23,232 bases of DNA from NCBI GenBank assembly GCA_031259875.1, contig JAIRKW010000027.1:1-23232 (forward strand). Reading direction: 5' to 3'. This DNA is from Campylobacteraceae bacterium (GTDB lineage: Bacteria; Campylobacterota; Campylobacteria; Campylobacterales; Campylobacteraceae). The notes under the pieces were generated by a model. The model worked only from the letters and a program-made list of their open reading frames with translations, made no database searches and was not told where the DNA came from. Within the stretch, counting starts at the first letter, position 1. Every line of letters begins with the position of its first letter. Both the position numbers and the translations under genes were made by a program. Positions 1 to 7,502 of this stretch are shown one piece after another.

Positions 1-285
1 GCGTAATCTCGTCAAGACATTTTGCAAACTTACGCCAAAAGCACAGCATTAAATTGCTTCAAATGCGTTTGCAAATGTAACCGCTTCAAATAATTCTATT
101 TCTAAAGTTTTTCCTGCCATGTTCGCAAGCGGCGGTCAAAGACCAACCGCTTCAAAAATTTTATTTCCAAAAGGCTGAAAAACACTCTAAGCCATGGAAG
201 ACCAATGTTCAAATCTTTCCAAAACTTGCACCAAAAACATTACACTGAAACAGACGGCATTGAATACTGTCTGTCTTTTAAAACC
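1..285. other. Left-edge region with no recognisable gene
   Basis: No open frame of useful length starts or ends here on either strand. The longest ATG frame I could translate on the minus strand inside it starts at 120 (23 codons, MAGKTLEIELFEAVTFANAF then EAI) and has no ribosome binding site, so I do not call it a gene. The stretch lies just downstream of the urtA terminator. It contains the imperfect direct repeat described separately, plus two short inverted repeats: 1-6 with 30-35 (gcgtaa/ttacgc) and 250-255 with 269-274 (acagac/gtctgt). Whether it belongs to a gene beyond the window edge cannot be judged. Confidence 0.6.
79..174. repeat. Imperfect direct repeat, two copies of about 30 bp
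   Basis: Copies at 79-108 and 145-174 both begin aaccgcttcaaa and continue with a similar AT-rich tail (…attctatttctaaag against …attttatttccaaaag). The start-to-start spacing is 66 bp. A shorter partial match (gcttcaaatg) lies at 56-65. In one minus-strand frame both copies encode a similar FEAV peptide, but stop codons interrupt the frame. This could be the remains of a small duplicated gene or a short intergenic repeat; I cannot tell which. Confidence 0.5.
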
Positions 286-314
286 ATACAGTGCGGGCTA
301 AACCCACACTGTAT
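286..314 (-). terminator. Rho-independent terminator of urtA
   Basis: The arms 286-297 and 303-314 pair over 12 bp around a 5-base loop. The single mismatch is a G-U wobble when read on the minus strand. The stem contains a GGG/CCC core and is followed on the minus strand by ggttttaaaag, a short U-rich run. It begins 15 bases after the urtA stop codon, which is the expected place. The stem is nearly symmetric, so it might also act on plus-strand transcripts. Confidence 0.8.
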
Positions 315-329
315 TTTGAGTATGAAACC

Positions 330-1595
330 TTATTTCAGGCACTTTTTGGTTTTAGTGTTGTAATTGCCGCAGCTAATTGGTTTCGTCCAATCAGCCTCCA
401 AGTCTTTGCTGCCATCCAGAAAATCGCTCCAAGCATCACCGTCAACCAAGCCTTTTGTCTGCCAAACAGTTTCAAACTGACCGTCTGCTTGAATCTCGCC
501 TATAAGAACAGGTTTTGTTATATGGTGGTTTTTAAGCATTACAGCTGTGCCGCCCGTGAGATTAGGCACACTTATGCCGATAATCGCTTCAGAGACTTTA
601 TCAACATTTGTGCTTTTAGCTTTTTCTACGGCTTTCACCCACATATTAAATCCTATATATGTAGCCTCCATGGGGTCGTTTGTAACTCTTTTATTGTCTT
701 TGATAAATGTTTTCCAAGATTTAATAAAAGCGTCGTTTGCGGGTGATTTTACGCTTTGGAAATAGTTCCATGCAGCCAAGTGACCGACAAGAGGCTTTGT
801 GTCTATGCCCGCAAGCTCTTCTTCTCCTACCGAAAACGCAATAACTGGGATATTATCCGCGCTTACGCCTTGATTTGCAAGTTCTTTGTAAAAAGGAACA
901 TTCGCATCCCCATTGATAGTTGAGACAACCGCTGTTTTTTTACCGGCAGAGCCGAATTTTTTAATATCGCTTACTATGCTTTGCCAATCAGAGTGTCCGA
1001 ATGGGGTATAGTTAATTAAAATATCTTCGCTTTTAACGCCTTTTGATTTTAGGTATGTCTCCAAAATCTTATTTGTAGTGCGCGGATAAACATAATCCGT
1101 TCCTGCAAGCACCCATCTTTTAACGCCGACTTCATTTGCAAGATAATCAATGGCGGGAATTGCTTGTTGATTTGGAGCTGCGCCTGTATAAAAGATATTT
1201 TTAGACGACTCTTCGCCTTCATATTGCACAGGATAGAAGAGTATGCCGTTATTTGCTTCTACTACGGGAAGAACGGATTTGCGCGATACGGATGTCCAGC
1301 ATCCAAATATAACGTCAACTTTATCCTTTGTCAAAAGCTCACCCGCTTTTTCTGCAAAAAGAGGCCAGTCTGACGCAGGGTCAACTACTACAGCCTCAAG
1401 CTTTTTACCAAGAAGCCCGCCTTTTTTGTTTTGTTCGTCTATCAACATTAAAACAGTGTCTTTCAATGTCGTTTCAGAGATTGCCATTGTTCCTGAAAGC
1501 GAATGCAAAACGCCTACTTTGATAGTGTCGGCTGCTTCAGCCGATATGCAGATAACAGCGGCTAATACCGCTGTGACAAATTTTGAAACCCTCAT
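330..1595 (-). CDS. urtA: Urea (or short-chain amide) ABC transporter substrate-binding protein
   Basis: This is a periplasmic binding protein (421 aa, Peripla_BP_5/Leu-Ile-Val type) of the UrtA family, which delivers urea to the UrtBCDE permease and ATPases. The N-terminus is a signal peptide (MRVSKF, a hydrophobic run, then SAEA as likely cleavage site near residues 20-22). UrtA-type signatures include GCWTSVSRKSVLPVVE near residue 98 and FYPVQYEGEE followed by FYTGAAPNQQ near residues 120-145. The start is backed by an AAGGAG box 7 bases before the ATG. The mature C-terminus carries two cysteines (SCGNY…KKCLK) that could form a disulfide. No urtB-E gene follows: a terminator comes straight after. 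The relative FmdD, which binds short amides, is a close alternative, so the substrate is inferred from family resemblance. Confidence 0.88.
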   Translation of the reverse strand: MRVSKFVTAVLAAVICISAEAADTIKVGVLHSLSGTMAISETTLKDTVLMLIDEQNKKGGLLGKKLEAVVVDPASDWPLFAEKAGELLTKDKVDVIFGCWTSVSRKSVLPVVEANNGILFYPVQYEGEESSKNIFYTGAAPNQQAIPAIDYLANEVGVKRWVLAGTDYVYPRTTNKILETYLKSKGVKSEDILINYTPFGHSDWQSIVSDIKKFGSAGKKTAVVSTINGDANVPFYKELANQGVSADNIPVIAFSVGEEELAGIDTKPLVGHLAAWNYFQSVKSPANDAFIKSWKTFIKDNKRVTNDPMEATYIGFNMWVKAVEKAKSTNVDKVSEAIIGISVPNLTGGTAVMLKNHHITKPVLIGEIQADGQFETVWQTKGLVDGDAWSDFLDGSKDLEADWTKPISCGNYNTKTKKCLK

Positions 1596-1682
1596 ACCGC
1601 TACTCCTTGATTTAAATTATGAAAACAAGTGTAGCAAAATAGTGGTCATTGCATGGAATAAAAATTGCGCAAAAAATAATCA

Positions 1683-1688
1683 ATTATA
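1683..1688 (-). promoter_or_regulatory. Candidate -10 box of urtA
   Basis: The minus strand reads cctctTATAATtgatt in the 134-nt gap between the LRR gene and urtA, 88 nt before the urtA ATG. There is no good -35 match 17 bases upstream, which is common in Campylobacterota. The gap and this box suggest that urtA has its own promoter. I see no clear sigma-54 (GG-N10-GC) alternative. Confidence 0.4.
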
Positions 1689-1729
1689 AGAGGCGCGGTT
1701 TACCAATGAGTTTTTACTTAATTATATCT

Positions 1730-2875
1730 TTATTTGCGCACTATCTGGATGGTTTTGAGCCACTCTTGTTGTTCTAGAGATAATGATAGTTCGGCATTAC
1801 CGGATATATCAAGGCGCAAAAGTTTAAGTTTTGTAATCTCTTGAGGTAAACTTTTGAGTTGATTGGTACTTATATCCAAATATTTCAAATTTTCAAGATT
1901 AGAGATGGAGCAAGGCAAGACATCCAATTGATTATTGGCAAGATTGAGTTTTGATAAGCTGGCAAGAGTGCCTATTTCATCCGGCAAATCAAGCAGAATG
2001 TTATCGCATAGGTTTAGATTTTGGAGATTTTTTAATGTGCCTATTTCAGAAGGCAAATGTGTTATGCGGTTAATATTTTGGATATTTATTATATCATTGC
2101 CGGCTTCAATCTCCAGTAAGTTCTCAAGTTCGCCTATCTCTTTTGGAAGTGATGAGAGTTGGTTGTTTTTAATATTTAATTTTGTCAGTTTTTTCAGTCG
2201 TCTTATGGATTTTGGAAGCTTTTGTATGAAATTATTTGCTAAATTTAACTCTTCCAAATCTTCAAGCTGTCCTATATACTGCGATAATTCCGTAATCTCA
2301 TTTTCATACAAAAAGAGTTTTTTTATATTTTTGGCTTTAAACATTTCAGGCGGGAGTATCTTTATATGGTTATTGCCTAAATCAAGCAGTATTAAATTCT
2401 CAAGATTACCCATATCTTGCGGTATAAACATCAATTTATTAGAACAAAAAATAATAGTATGAAGCTCTTTAAGGTAACAAACTTCCGATGGCAATTCGCT
2501 GATGGCATTGTATGAAGCATCAAGAAAACGAAGGTGTTTTAAGTTGCTTGTTTCGCGCGGCAGGATTTGAAGTTTGTTGTCTCTGACGTCCAGCGAAGTG
2601 ATAAGCCCTAAAAAGAAAAGTTCACGCGGCAGTTCGGCAATACCAAAACGCGATAGATTTACACCTCTTAATATAAGAAGTTTTTGTTTATCGCGCGGAA
2701 GTCCTCGTTCGCACTTAAATCTTGCGTCGTAATAAAGATCATTAATCTTATATTGGTCAGCCCAAGATAAAAGCCTGTCAAAAAATGCGTTTGCCACATT
2801 TGAGATTTCTGCTTTTTTTTCACCTTTTTTTGTCGACAATAATCCTTTAATTTTATTAAAAAAATCATTAAACAT
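1730..2875 (-). CDS. Cytoplasmic leucine-rich repeat protein, function unknown
   Basis: The protein has 381 aa and no signal peptide or membrane segment. After a lysine-rich, partly helical N-terminal part (about residues 1-65) come about 12-13 leucine-rich repeats of the form LxxLxLxxNxLxxLPxEIxxL. Repeat starts at residues 91, 115, 138, 161, 184, 207, 230 and 253 keep a 23-24-residue period. The next unit is 31 residues (253-283), then 23-residue units resume at 284, 307 and 330. The C-terminus (EQQEWLKTIQIV) looks like a cap. Such solenoids bind proteins. Nothing here resembles a Roc GTPase, kinase or ubiquitin-ligase domain, so no catalytic role can be assigned. A weak AGGTAG box precedes the ATG. 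It lies 71 nt downstream of the oxidoreductase gene and may be co-transcribed with it, though a separate promoter is also possible. Confidence 0.85.
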   Translation of the reverse strand: MFNDFFNKIKGLLSTKKGEKKAEISNVANAFFDRLLSWADQYKINDLYYDARFKCERGLPRDKQKLLILRGVNLSRFGIAELPRELFFLGLITSLDVRDNKLQILPRETSNLKHLRFLDASYNAISELPSEVCYLKELHTIIFCSNKLMFIPQDMGNLENLILLDLGNNHIKILPPEMFKAKNIKKLFLYENEITELSQYIGQLEDLEELNLANNFIQKLPKSIRRLKKLTKLNIKNNQLSSLPKEIGELENLLEIEAGNDIINIQNINRITHLPSEIGTLKNLQNLNLCDNILLDLPDEIGTLASLSKLNLANNQLDVLPCSISNLENLKYLDISTNQLKSLPQEITKLKLLRLDISGNAELSLSLEQQEWLKTIQIVRK

Positions 2876-2907
2876 AATTACTACCTACCCTCTATAGTAT
2901 TTTATTT

Positions 2908-2919
2908 ATTCTATCACAA
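2908..2919 (-). promoter_or_regulatory. Candidate promoter of the LRR gene (TAGAAT -10)
   Basis: The minus strand reads ttgtgaTAGAAT about 33 nt before the LRR start codon. The same 12 bases occur upstream of pal at 11312-11323. No consensus -35 box is visible. Evidence is the sequence match and position only. Confidence 0.4.
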
Positions 2920-2946
2920 CTTATACAAAAAACTTTGACAAACTGG

Positions 2947-3528
2947 TTAATGTGCCTCTTTTCGCGCTATGGATTCAGTTGTTTTCAGTATCTTTTTAAG
3001 CCTTTCTTCCTTAGCGCTTCCTATACTGCCGAAATATGTCGCTTTTACGTTTTTGATACCGCAAAAATTCAGTGTTATATGCTTTAGCTGTACTGTTGCA
3101 CAAGAACGGCATATAAATTTATAATACCATGCAGGCTGCTCCATAGTGATAATTATTCTGGCGCTTTTGCCTTTTAAAAGTTCTACTCTTTTACCGCTGC
3201 TATTATGGTCAAAAGTTATTTTTGGCAGAAAAACTCTGTCTATAAAACCTTTCATAATAGCAGGATATGAGCCCCACCACAGAGGAAAAATAAATACAAT
3301 ATGCTCAGCGTCTTTTATTTTTGCAAGAGCATTTGACAGACACTCTTCAAGTTCTATCTCTTTTTTGTAGCCATATTCAAGATTGGTATTGAATTTCAGT
3401 TCGCCTATATTTACAACTTCTACACTCCCGCCGCTTTTGTTCACCCCTTTGGCATAAGAGCTGCCGATAGCATGATTTAAACTGTTTTTATCTGGATGTC
3501 CATTGATAATCAAAATCTTTTTTGCCAT
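2947..3528 (-). CDS. NAD(P)H-dependent oxidoreductase, flavodoxin-like fold (Flavodoxin_2/MdaB type)
   Basis: The 193-aa protein matches the length and layout of soluble FMN/FAD quinone or nitro-compound reductases (MdaB/KefF/YwrO group). The N-terminal strand and phosphate loop read ILIINGHPDKNSLNHAI (residues 5-21). The flavin-contact segment FPLWWGSYPAIMKGFIDRVF spans residues 81-100, and the family's late motif appears as LNFCGIKNV (153-161). The start is supported by AAAGG upstream of the ATG and by the family's usual MxKxLIINGHP beginning. A CRSC pair at residues 140-143 replaces the segment that usually reads L-rich in relatives; it could be redox-active or metal-binding, but this is speculative. 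It is divergently arranged with alaS and upstream of the LRR gene. The physiological substrate is unknown. Confidence 0.85.
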   Translation of the reverse strand: MAKKILIINGHPDKNSLNHAIGSSYAKGVNKSGGSVEVVNIGELKFNTNLEYGYKKEIELEECLSNALAKIKDAEHIVFIFPLWWGSYPAIMKGFIDRVFLPKITFDHNSSGKRVELLKGKSARIIITMEQPAWYYKFICRSCATVQLKHITLNFCGIKNVKATYFGSIGSAKEERLKKILKTTESIARKEAH

Positions 3529-3561
3529 AATAAACCTTTTTGGTACTTTTGCGTTGGCTTT

Positions 3562-3567
3562 ATTTTA
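3562..3567 (-). promoter_or_regulatory. Candidate -10 box of the oxidoreductase gene
   Basis: The minus strand reads ttttttagTAAAATaaagcc, placing a TAAAAT box 33 nt before the ATG, with an A/T-rich stretch upstream as in other Campylobacterota sigma-70 promoters. It lies in the 133-nt divergent gap shared with alaS. Confidence 0.45.
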
Positions 3568-3628
3568 CTAAAAAAATATAAAAATAGGCAAATTTAGAAA
3601 AAGTAAAATCACTTTAAAGCTATTTGGA

Positions 3629-3634
3629 TAAAAT
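3629..3634 (+). promoter_or_regulatory. Candidate -10 box of the alaS operon
   Basis: The sequence atttggaTAAAATatta lies 27 nt before the alaS ATG, in AT-rich DNA. A ggggaag ribosome binding site follows at 3651-3657. No strong -35 is seen. Confidence 0.5.
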
Positions 3635-3661
3635 ATTAGGATTTTTTTATGGGGAAGCTAA

Positions 3662-6217
3662 ATGAATGTAAGAGAAGAGTTTTTAAGGTTTTTTGAGAGC
3701 AAAGGACACAAAGTGATTCCGAGTGCGCCTTTGGTTCCTGAAGATGAGACGCTGCTTTTTACGAATGCTGGCATGGTGCCTTTTAAAAGTATTTTTACAG
3801 GAGAGATTTCGGCTCCAACTCCCCCCAGAGCTGCCAGTTGCCAAACTTGTATAAGAGCAGGCGGCAAGCATAACGACCTTGACAATGTAGGTTATACGGC
3901 AAGACATCATACGTTTTTTGAGATGCTCGGCAATTTTTCATTCGGAGATTATTTTAAAGAAGATGCCATAGCTTATGCATGGGAATTCGTAACTGAAGTT
4001 TTAAAACTTCCCAAAGAGAAGCTTTGGGTTACGGTGCACGATAGTGACGACGAAGCTGAAAAGATATGGTCAAAACATATATCAAAGAATAGAATTTTAC
4101 GTTTTGGCGATAAGGATAATTTTTGGCAGATGGGAGATACGGGACCTTGCGGACCATGTAGTGAGATATTTGTAGACCAAGGCGCGGAACATTTTAGCGG
4201 CAGTGAAGATTATATGGGCGGCGATGGCGATAGATTTTTGGAGATTTGGAATCTTGTCTTTATGCAGTATGAAAGAGGAGTTGATGGGAAATTGACACCG
4301 CTTCCAAAGCCATCTATCGATACTGGAATGGGACTTGAGAGAGTCACTGCGATAAAAGAGGGTAAATTTAATAATTATGAGAGCTCACTTTTCATGCCGC
4401 TAATCAACGAGGTAGCAAAACTTTGTGGTAAACCTTATGTGAGCGAAGAGGGGGCAAGTTACAGAGTTATAGCCGACCATATCCGTTCGGTTGCATTTTT
4501 GCTCGCACAGGGCGTTAATTTTGACAAAGAGGGCAGGGGGTACGTATTAAGACGCATTCTGCGCCGCGCTGTAAGACATGGATATCTTTTGGGCTTAAAA
4601 GCACCGTTTATGTACAAGCTGATGGATATTTTATGCGATTTGATGGGTAAACATTATGTTTATTTGACAGAAAAAAAAGAGATGATAAAGCAGCAGATTT
4701 TCCTTGAAGAAGAGAGATTTTTTGATACTATAGCTTCAGGGTTGGAGCTTTTTGAAAATGAGCTTAATAGAACAAAAGATGAATTCAGCGCTGATGTGGC
4801 TTTTAAACTTTACGATACCTTTGGTTTTCCTCTTGACTTGACGCAGGATATGTTAAGAGATAAGGGAATAAGTGTTGATGTAAAGAGATTTGATGAACTT
4901 ATGAATGAACAAAAACAGCGCGCTAAGGCTTCATGGAAAGGCAGCGGAGATAAGGCTGTACATGGGGATTTTAAAGAGCTTTTGGATAGTTTTGGCGTAA
5001 ATAAATTTGTTGGATATGAAAGCACACACACTGTTTCTAAAGTTTTGGCGCTTTTGGATGATAATTTTAAAAGAGTCGAAAAAATAGCCGCCGGCAGTAC
5101 AGGTTGGATACTATTTGATACAACTCCGTTTTATGCGCAAAGCGGCGGACAGTGCGGCGATAGCGGTGAGCTTTTGGACGTTGGAAAAATTGTCGATACG
5201 CAAAAGTTTTTTGAGTTGAATCTTTCATTGGTAAATGCTAAAAAAGATATTTTTCCTGATGACACAGTAGAAGCTGTAGTCTCAAAAGAGAGAGCCGAAA
5301 TTTCCAAACATCACTCTGCTACACATCTTTTGCACAGTGCATTGAGAGCAATTTTAGGTTCTCACGTAGCGCAGGCAGGCTCTTTGGTGGAGGATAAAAG
5401 ACTTAGATTTGACTTTTCGCATCCAAGAGCATTAAGCGCGCAGGAATTAAAACATGTGGAAGATTTTGTAAACAAAGCAATACTGAAAGCGATAGAGGCA
5501 AAAACTGAAATTATGAATATAGAAGATGCCAAAAAAAGCGGCGCAATAGCATTGTTTGGTGAAAAATACGGCTCTTTAGTGCGCGTGGTAAAATTTGATG
5601 ATGTGAGCGTTGAGTTTTGCGGAGGCATACACGTAAATAACACAGGTGCAATTGGAAGCTTTTTTATCACGAAAGAGAGCGGTGTGAGCGCTGGGGTCAG
5701 GAGAATTGAAGCAGTATGCGGAAATGCGGCTTTGGAGTTGGCACGTTCTTGGAGAGAAGAGGTTGGCAGAATAAGAGAAGAGGTTAAAAACAAAGATGCT
5801 TTGATTGGTATTGAGAGATTAAAAAGCGAGATAAAAGAGCTTAAGAGCAAAATAAATGCTCTCGAATCAAATATCGGCAAAGATTTGCAAAGCGTTATTG
5901 TTGGAGACGTTGAGGTTGTAGTAGACGAGATTAAAGCTGGTGATATAAAAAATCGCATTGATGAGATTAAAAATCAAAAAGCTAAAGTAGCGGTTTTGCT
6001 TTTTCAGACAAAAGATGACAAAGTAACAATTGCGGCAGGCTCTAAAAACAGTGCCGTAAAAGCCGGAGCATGGATAAAAGAGATAGCTTCCATTGTAGGC
6101 GGAGGAGGAGGTGGAAGAGATGATTTTGCGCAAGCTGGCGGTAAAGACGCTTCAAAAATAGAAGAGGCGAAAAAGGCTGCGTTGGAATATGCAGTTACTA
6201 TACTTAAGGGAAATTAA
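3662..6217 (+). CDS. alaS: Alanine--tRNA ligase
   Basis: This enzyme charges tRNA-Ala with alanine and clears mischarged Ser/Gly. At 851 aa it has the full bacterial length. The class II catalytic core is at the N-terminus (FFESKGHKVIPSAPLVP; LLFTNAGMVPF), and the motif 3 stretch DTGMGLERV is near residue 220. The editing domain has its zinc ligands: HSATH (H551, H555) and CGGIH (C653, H657). The C-Ala domain carries the glycine-rich GGGGGGRDDFAQAGG near the C-terminus, after a coiled-coil-like linker (about residues 705-745). The start fits the family (xxVREEFLRFFESKGH) and is preceded by GGGGAAG at a good distance. It heads a plus-strand run with maf 5 nt downstream. No key residue is missing. 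Confidence 0.98.
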   Translation: MNVREEFLRFFESKGHKVIPSAPLVPEDETLLFTNAGMVPFKSIFTGEISAPTPPRAASCQTCIRAGGKHNDLDNVGYTARHHTFFEMLGNFSFGDYFKEDAIAYAWEFVTEVLKLPKEKLWVTVHDSDDEAEKIWSKHISKNRILRFGDKDNFWQMGDTGPCGPCSEIFVDQGAEHFSGSEDYMGGDGDRFLEIWNLVFMQYERGVDGKLTPLPKPSIDTGMGLERVTAIKEGKFNNYESSLFMPLINEVAKLCGKPYVSEEGASYRVIADHIRSVAFLLAQGVNFDKEGRGYVLRRILRRAVRHGYLLGLKAPFMYKLMDILCDLMGKHYVYLTEKKEMIKQQIFLEEERFFDTIASGLELFENELNRTKDEFSADVAFKLYDTFGFPLDLTQDMLRDKGISVDVKRFDELMNEQKQRAKASWKGSGDKAVHGDFKELLDSFGVNKFVGYESTHTVSKVLALLDDNFKRVEKIAAGSTGWILFDTTPFYAQSGGQCGDSGELLDVGKIVDTQKFFELNLSLVNAKKDIFPDDTVEAVVSKERAEISKHHSATHLLHSALRAILGSHVAQAGSLVEDKRLRFDFSHPRALSAQELKHVEDFVNKAILKAIEAKTEIMNIEDAKKSGAIALFGEKYGSLVRVVKFDDVSVEFCGGIHVNNTGAIGSFFITKESGVSAGVRRIEAVCGNAALELARSWREEVGRIREEVKNKDALIGIERLKSEIKELKSKINALESNIGKDLQSVIVGDVEVVVDEIKAGDIKNRIDEIKNQKAKVAVLLFQTKDDKVTIAAGSKNSAVKAGAWIKEIASIVGGGGGGRDDFAQAGGKDASKIEEAKKAALEYAVTILKGN

Positions 6218-6222
6218 AAAAA

Positions 6223-6810
6223 TTGAAAGAGTTGGCTTGTGAGACAAAAAAAGCTCCAATAGTAGCTTTGGGTTCCTCATCTTCTACAAGAGTGAAAATT
6301 TTAGAAAATGCCAACATATCTTTTGTTCAGCGGGCATTAGACTTTGATGAGAGTGGCATAAAAAGTACAAATGCGTGTGATTTTGTATATGAGATAACCA
6401 AAGGTAAAGCGGTTCATTATTTAAAAACATATCCTTTTGATATGCCGTTTATTGTTGCTGATACCATTGTGGCTGCTGGTGGCAGACTTCTTGGAAAGGC
6501 GCGCGATATGGACGAGGCGCGCGAAATGCTCTGTTTACAAAGTAATAGCAACGTTTCAATTATTACTTGCGTGATATATAAAAGTGCGAAATTGGAGTTT
6601 ACCGATTTATCGTCGGCTTTGTATGAATTTGACAGATTTGAAAGCGGTGATTTGGAGACTTATCTTAAAAGCGGAGAATGGCAAGGTAAAGCCGGCGCTT
6701 GTATGGTAGAAGGATTTTGTAAGCCGTATATTAAAAGCGTTAATGGACTTGAGAGTACTGCAATGGGGCTTAGCATCGAAAAGTTATTACCGTTTTTGGA
6801 GTTTAAATAG
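6223..6810 (+). CDS. maf: Maf-family nucleoside triphosphate pyrophosphatase
   Basis: This is a house-cleaning enzyme of the Maf family that hydrolyses non-canonical or modified NTPs to the monophosphate; older annotations call it a septum formation inhibitor. The 195-aa frame shows the phosphate-binding start as ALGSSSSTRVKIL (residues 15-27, in place of the common SxSPRR), the catalytic aspartate D80 in FIVADTIVAAGG, the GKAxxxxEA segment at 91-99 and GKAGACMVEG further on. The start is a TTG at 6223, with AAGGGA inside the end of alaS about 11 nt upstream. An in-frame TTG at 6232 is an alternative, since family members usually begin nearer the ALGSSS strand. It follows alaS by 5 nt and its TAG overlaps the GTG start of the next gene. 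The maf position between alaS and a PBP1A gene is typical of the phylum. Confidence 0.92.
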   Translation: MKELACETKKAPIVALGSSSSTRVKILENANISFVQRALDFDESGIKSTNACDFVYEITKGKAVHYLKTYPFDMPFIVADTIVAAGGRLLGKARDMDEAREMLCLQSNSNVSIITCVIYKSAKLEFTDLSSALYEFDRFESGDLETYLKSGEWQGKAGACMVEGFCKPYIKSVNGLESTAMGLSIEKLLPFLEFK

Positions 6811-7502
6811 TGCTTGAATGCAGGAAACTTAAAATTTTAAACGGCGATATTAAATTGCTTGACATATCATTTAAGCTTGATGGTTCGCTCTCGCTTGTCG
6901 GGCAAAGCGGAAGCGGTAAGAGTTTGACTCTAAAGGCTATTTTAAGACTGCTTCCAAAAAATCTTAAATGCGATATTGATTTAAAAAGTGATTTTGAACT
7001 TTCACTTGGAGAAAATATAGCTTTTATACCGCAAAATCCTTTTACGGCATTATCTCCGATGACAAAAATATCAAAGCAGTTTTTTGCATCTGAGATTAGG
7101 CAAAAAGAGTGCATAAATATGGTGGGACTAGACGAAGAGTTATTGCAAAGATTTCCCAGCGAACTCAGCGGAGGGCAGCTGCAGCGCGTCATTATTGCGA
7201 TGGCACTAGCGAACAATCCGAAACTTTTACTGCTTGACGAACCAACGACTGCCTTGGATTTTGATATGAAAGAGAAAGTTATAACCTTGCTGGAAGAGCT
7301 GCATAAAAAGATGGGTTTTGAGATGATTTTTGTGACGCACGAGCTGCCTTTGGCAAAAAGAATGTGCAAAGAGTGTATTGTATTAAAAAATGGTATGATT
7401 ATAGAAAAAGGGACGAGTGAGAGGATTTTCAACTCTCCCGTGTGCGAATATACAAAAGCGCTTCTAAATGTAGGATTTGAAAATAGGAGTTTTAGGCAAT
7501 GA
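6810..7502 (+). CDS. Opp/Dpp-type ABC transporter ATP-binding protein without cognate permease
   Basis: The protein is a single ABC ATPase of 230 aa. Its motifs are all intact: Walker A GQSGSGKS (31-38), Q-loop Q75 in IPQNPFTALSPM, signature LSGGQLQRV (119-127), Walker B LLLLDEP (139-145) and the switch histidine H177 in VTHE. The Q-loop and signature wording is typical of dipeptide/oligopeptide/nickel (DppD/NikD) importers. It is shorter than a usual DppD (about 320 aa) and lacks the C-terminal oligo_HPY extension. It begins with GTG at 6810, sharing one base with the maf TAG, and its TGA overlaps the next ATG (ATGA). No permease, binding protein or second ATPase lies in this window, so partner and substrate are unknown. 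Its coupling to a peptidoglycan synthase gene may hint at muropeptide uptake or envelope function, but that is inference. Confidence 0.88.
   Translation: MLECRKLKILNGDIKLLDISFKLDGSLSLVGQSGSGKSLTLKAILRLLPKNLKCDIDLKSDFELSLGENIAFIPQNPFTALSPMTKISKQFFASEIRQKECINMVGLDEELLQRFPSELSGGQLQRVIIAMALANNPKLLLLDEPTTALDFDMKEKVITLLEELHKKMGFEMIFVTHELPLAKRMCKECIVLKNGMIIEKGTSERIFNSPVCEYTKALLNVGFENRSFRQ

Noticed and set aside
118..120. 23-codon ORF on the minus strand starting here
   Set aside because: It has no ribosome binding site, falls within the repeat region and has no recognisable sequence.
291..746. 151-codon plus-strand open frame opposite urtA
   Set aside because: It lies almost wholly antisense to a well-supported gene, resembles no family and starts inside the urtA terminator stem.
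3820..3826. Run of six C in alaS as a possible phase-variation tract
   Set aside because: It is too short for slipped-strand switching as known in Campylobacterota (usually 8 or more) and lies in an essential gene. G runs elsewhere do not exceed five.
5362..5958. 198-codon minus-strand open frame inside alaS
   Set aside because: It is a shadow of alaS; its low-complexity Ser/Leu/Ile-rich translation is typical of an antisense frame.
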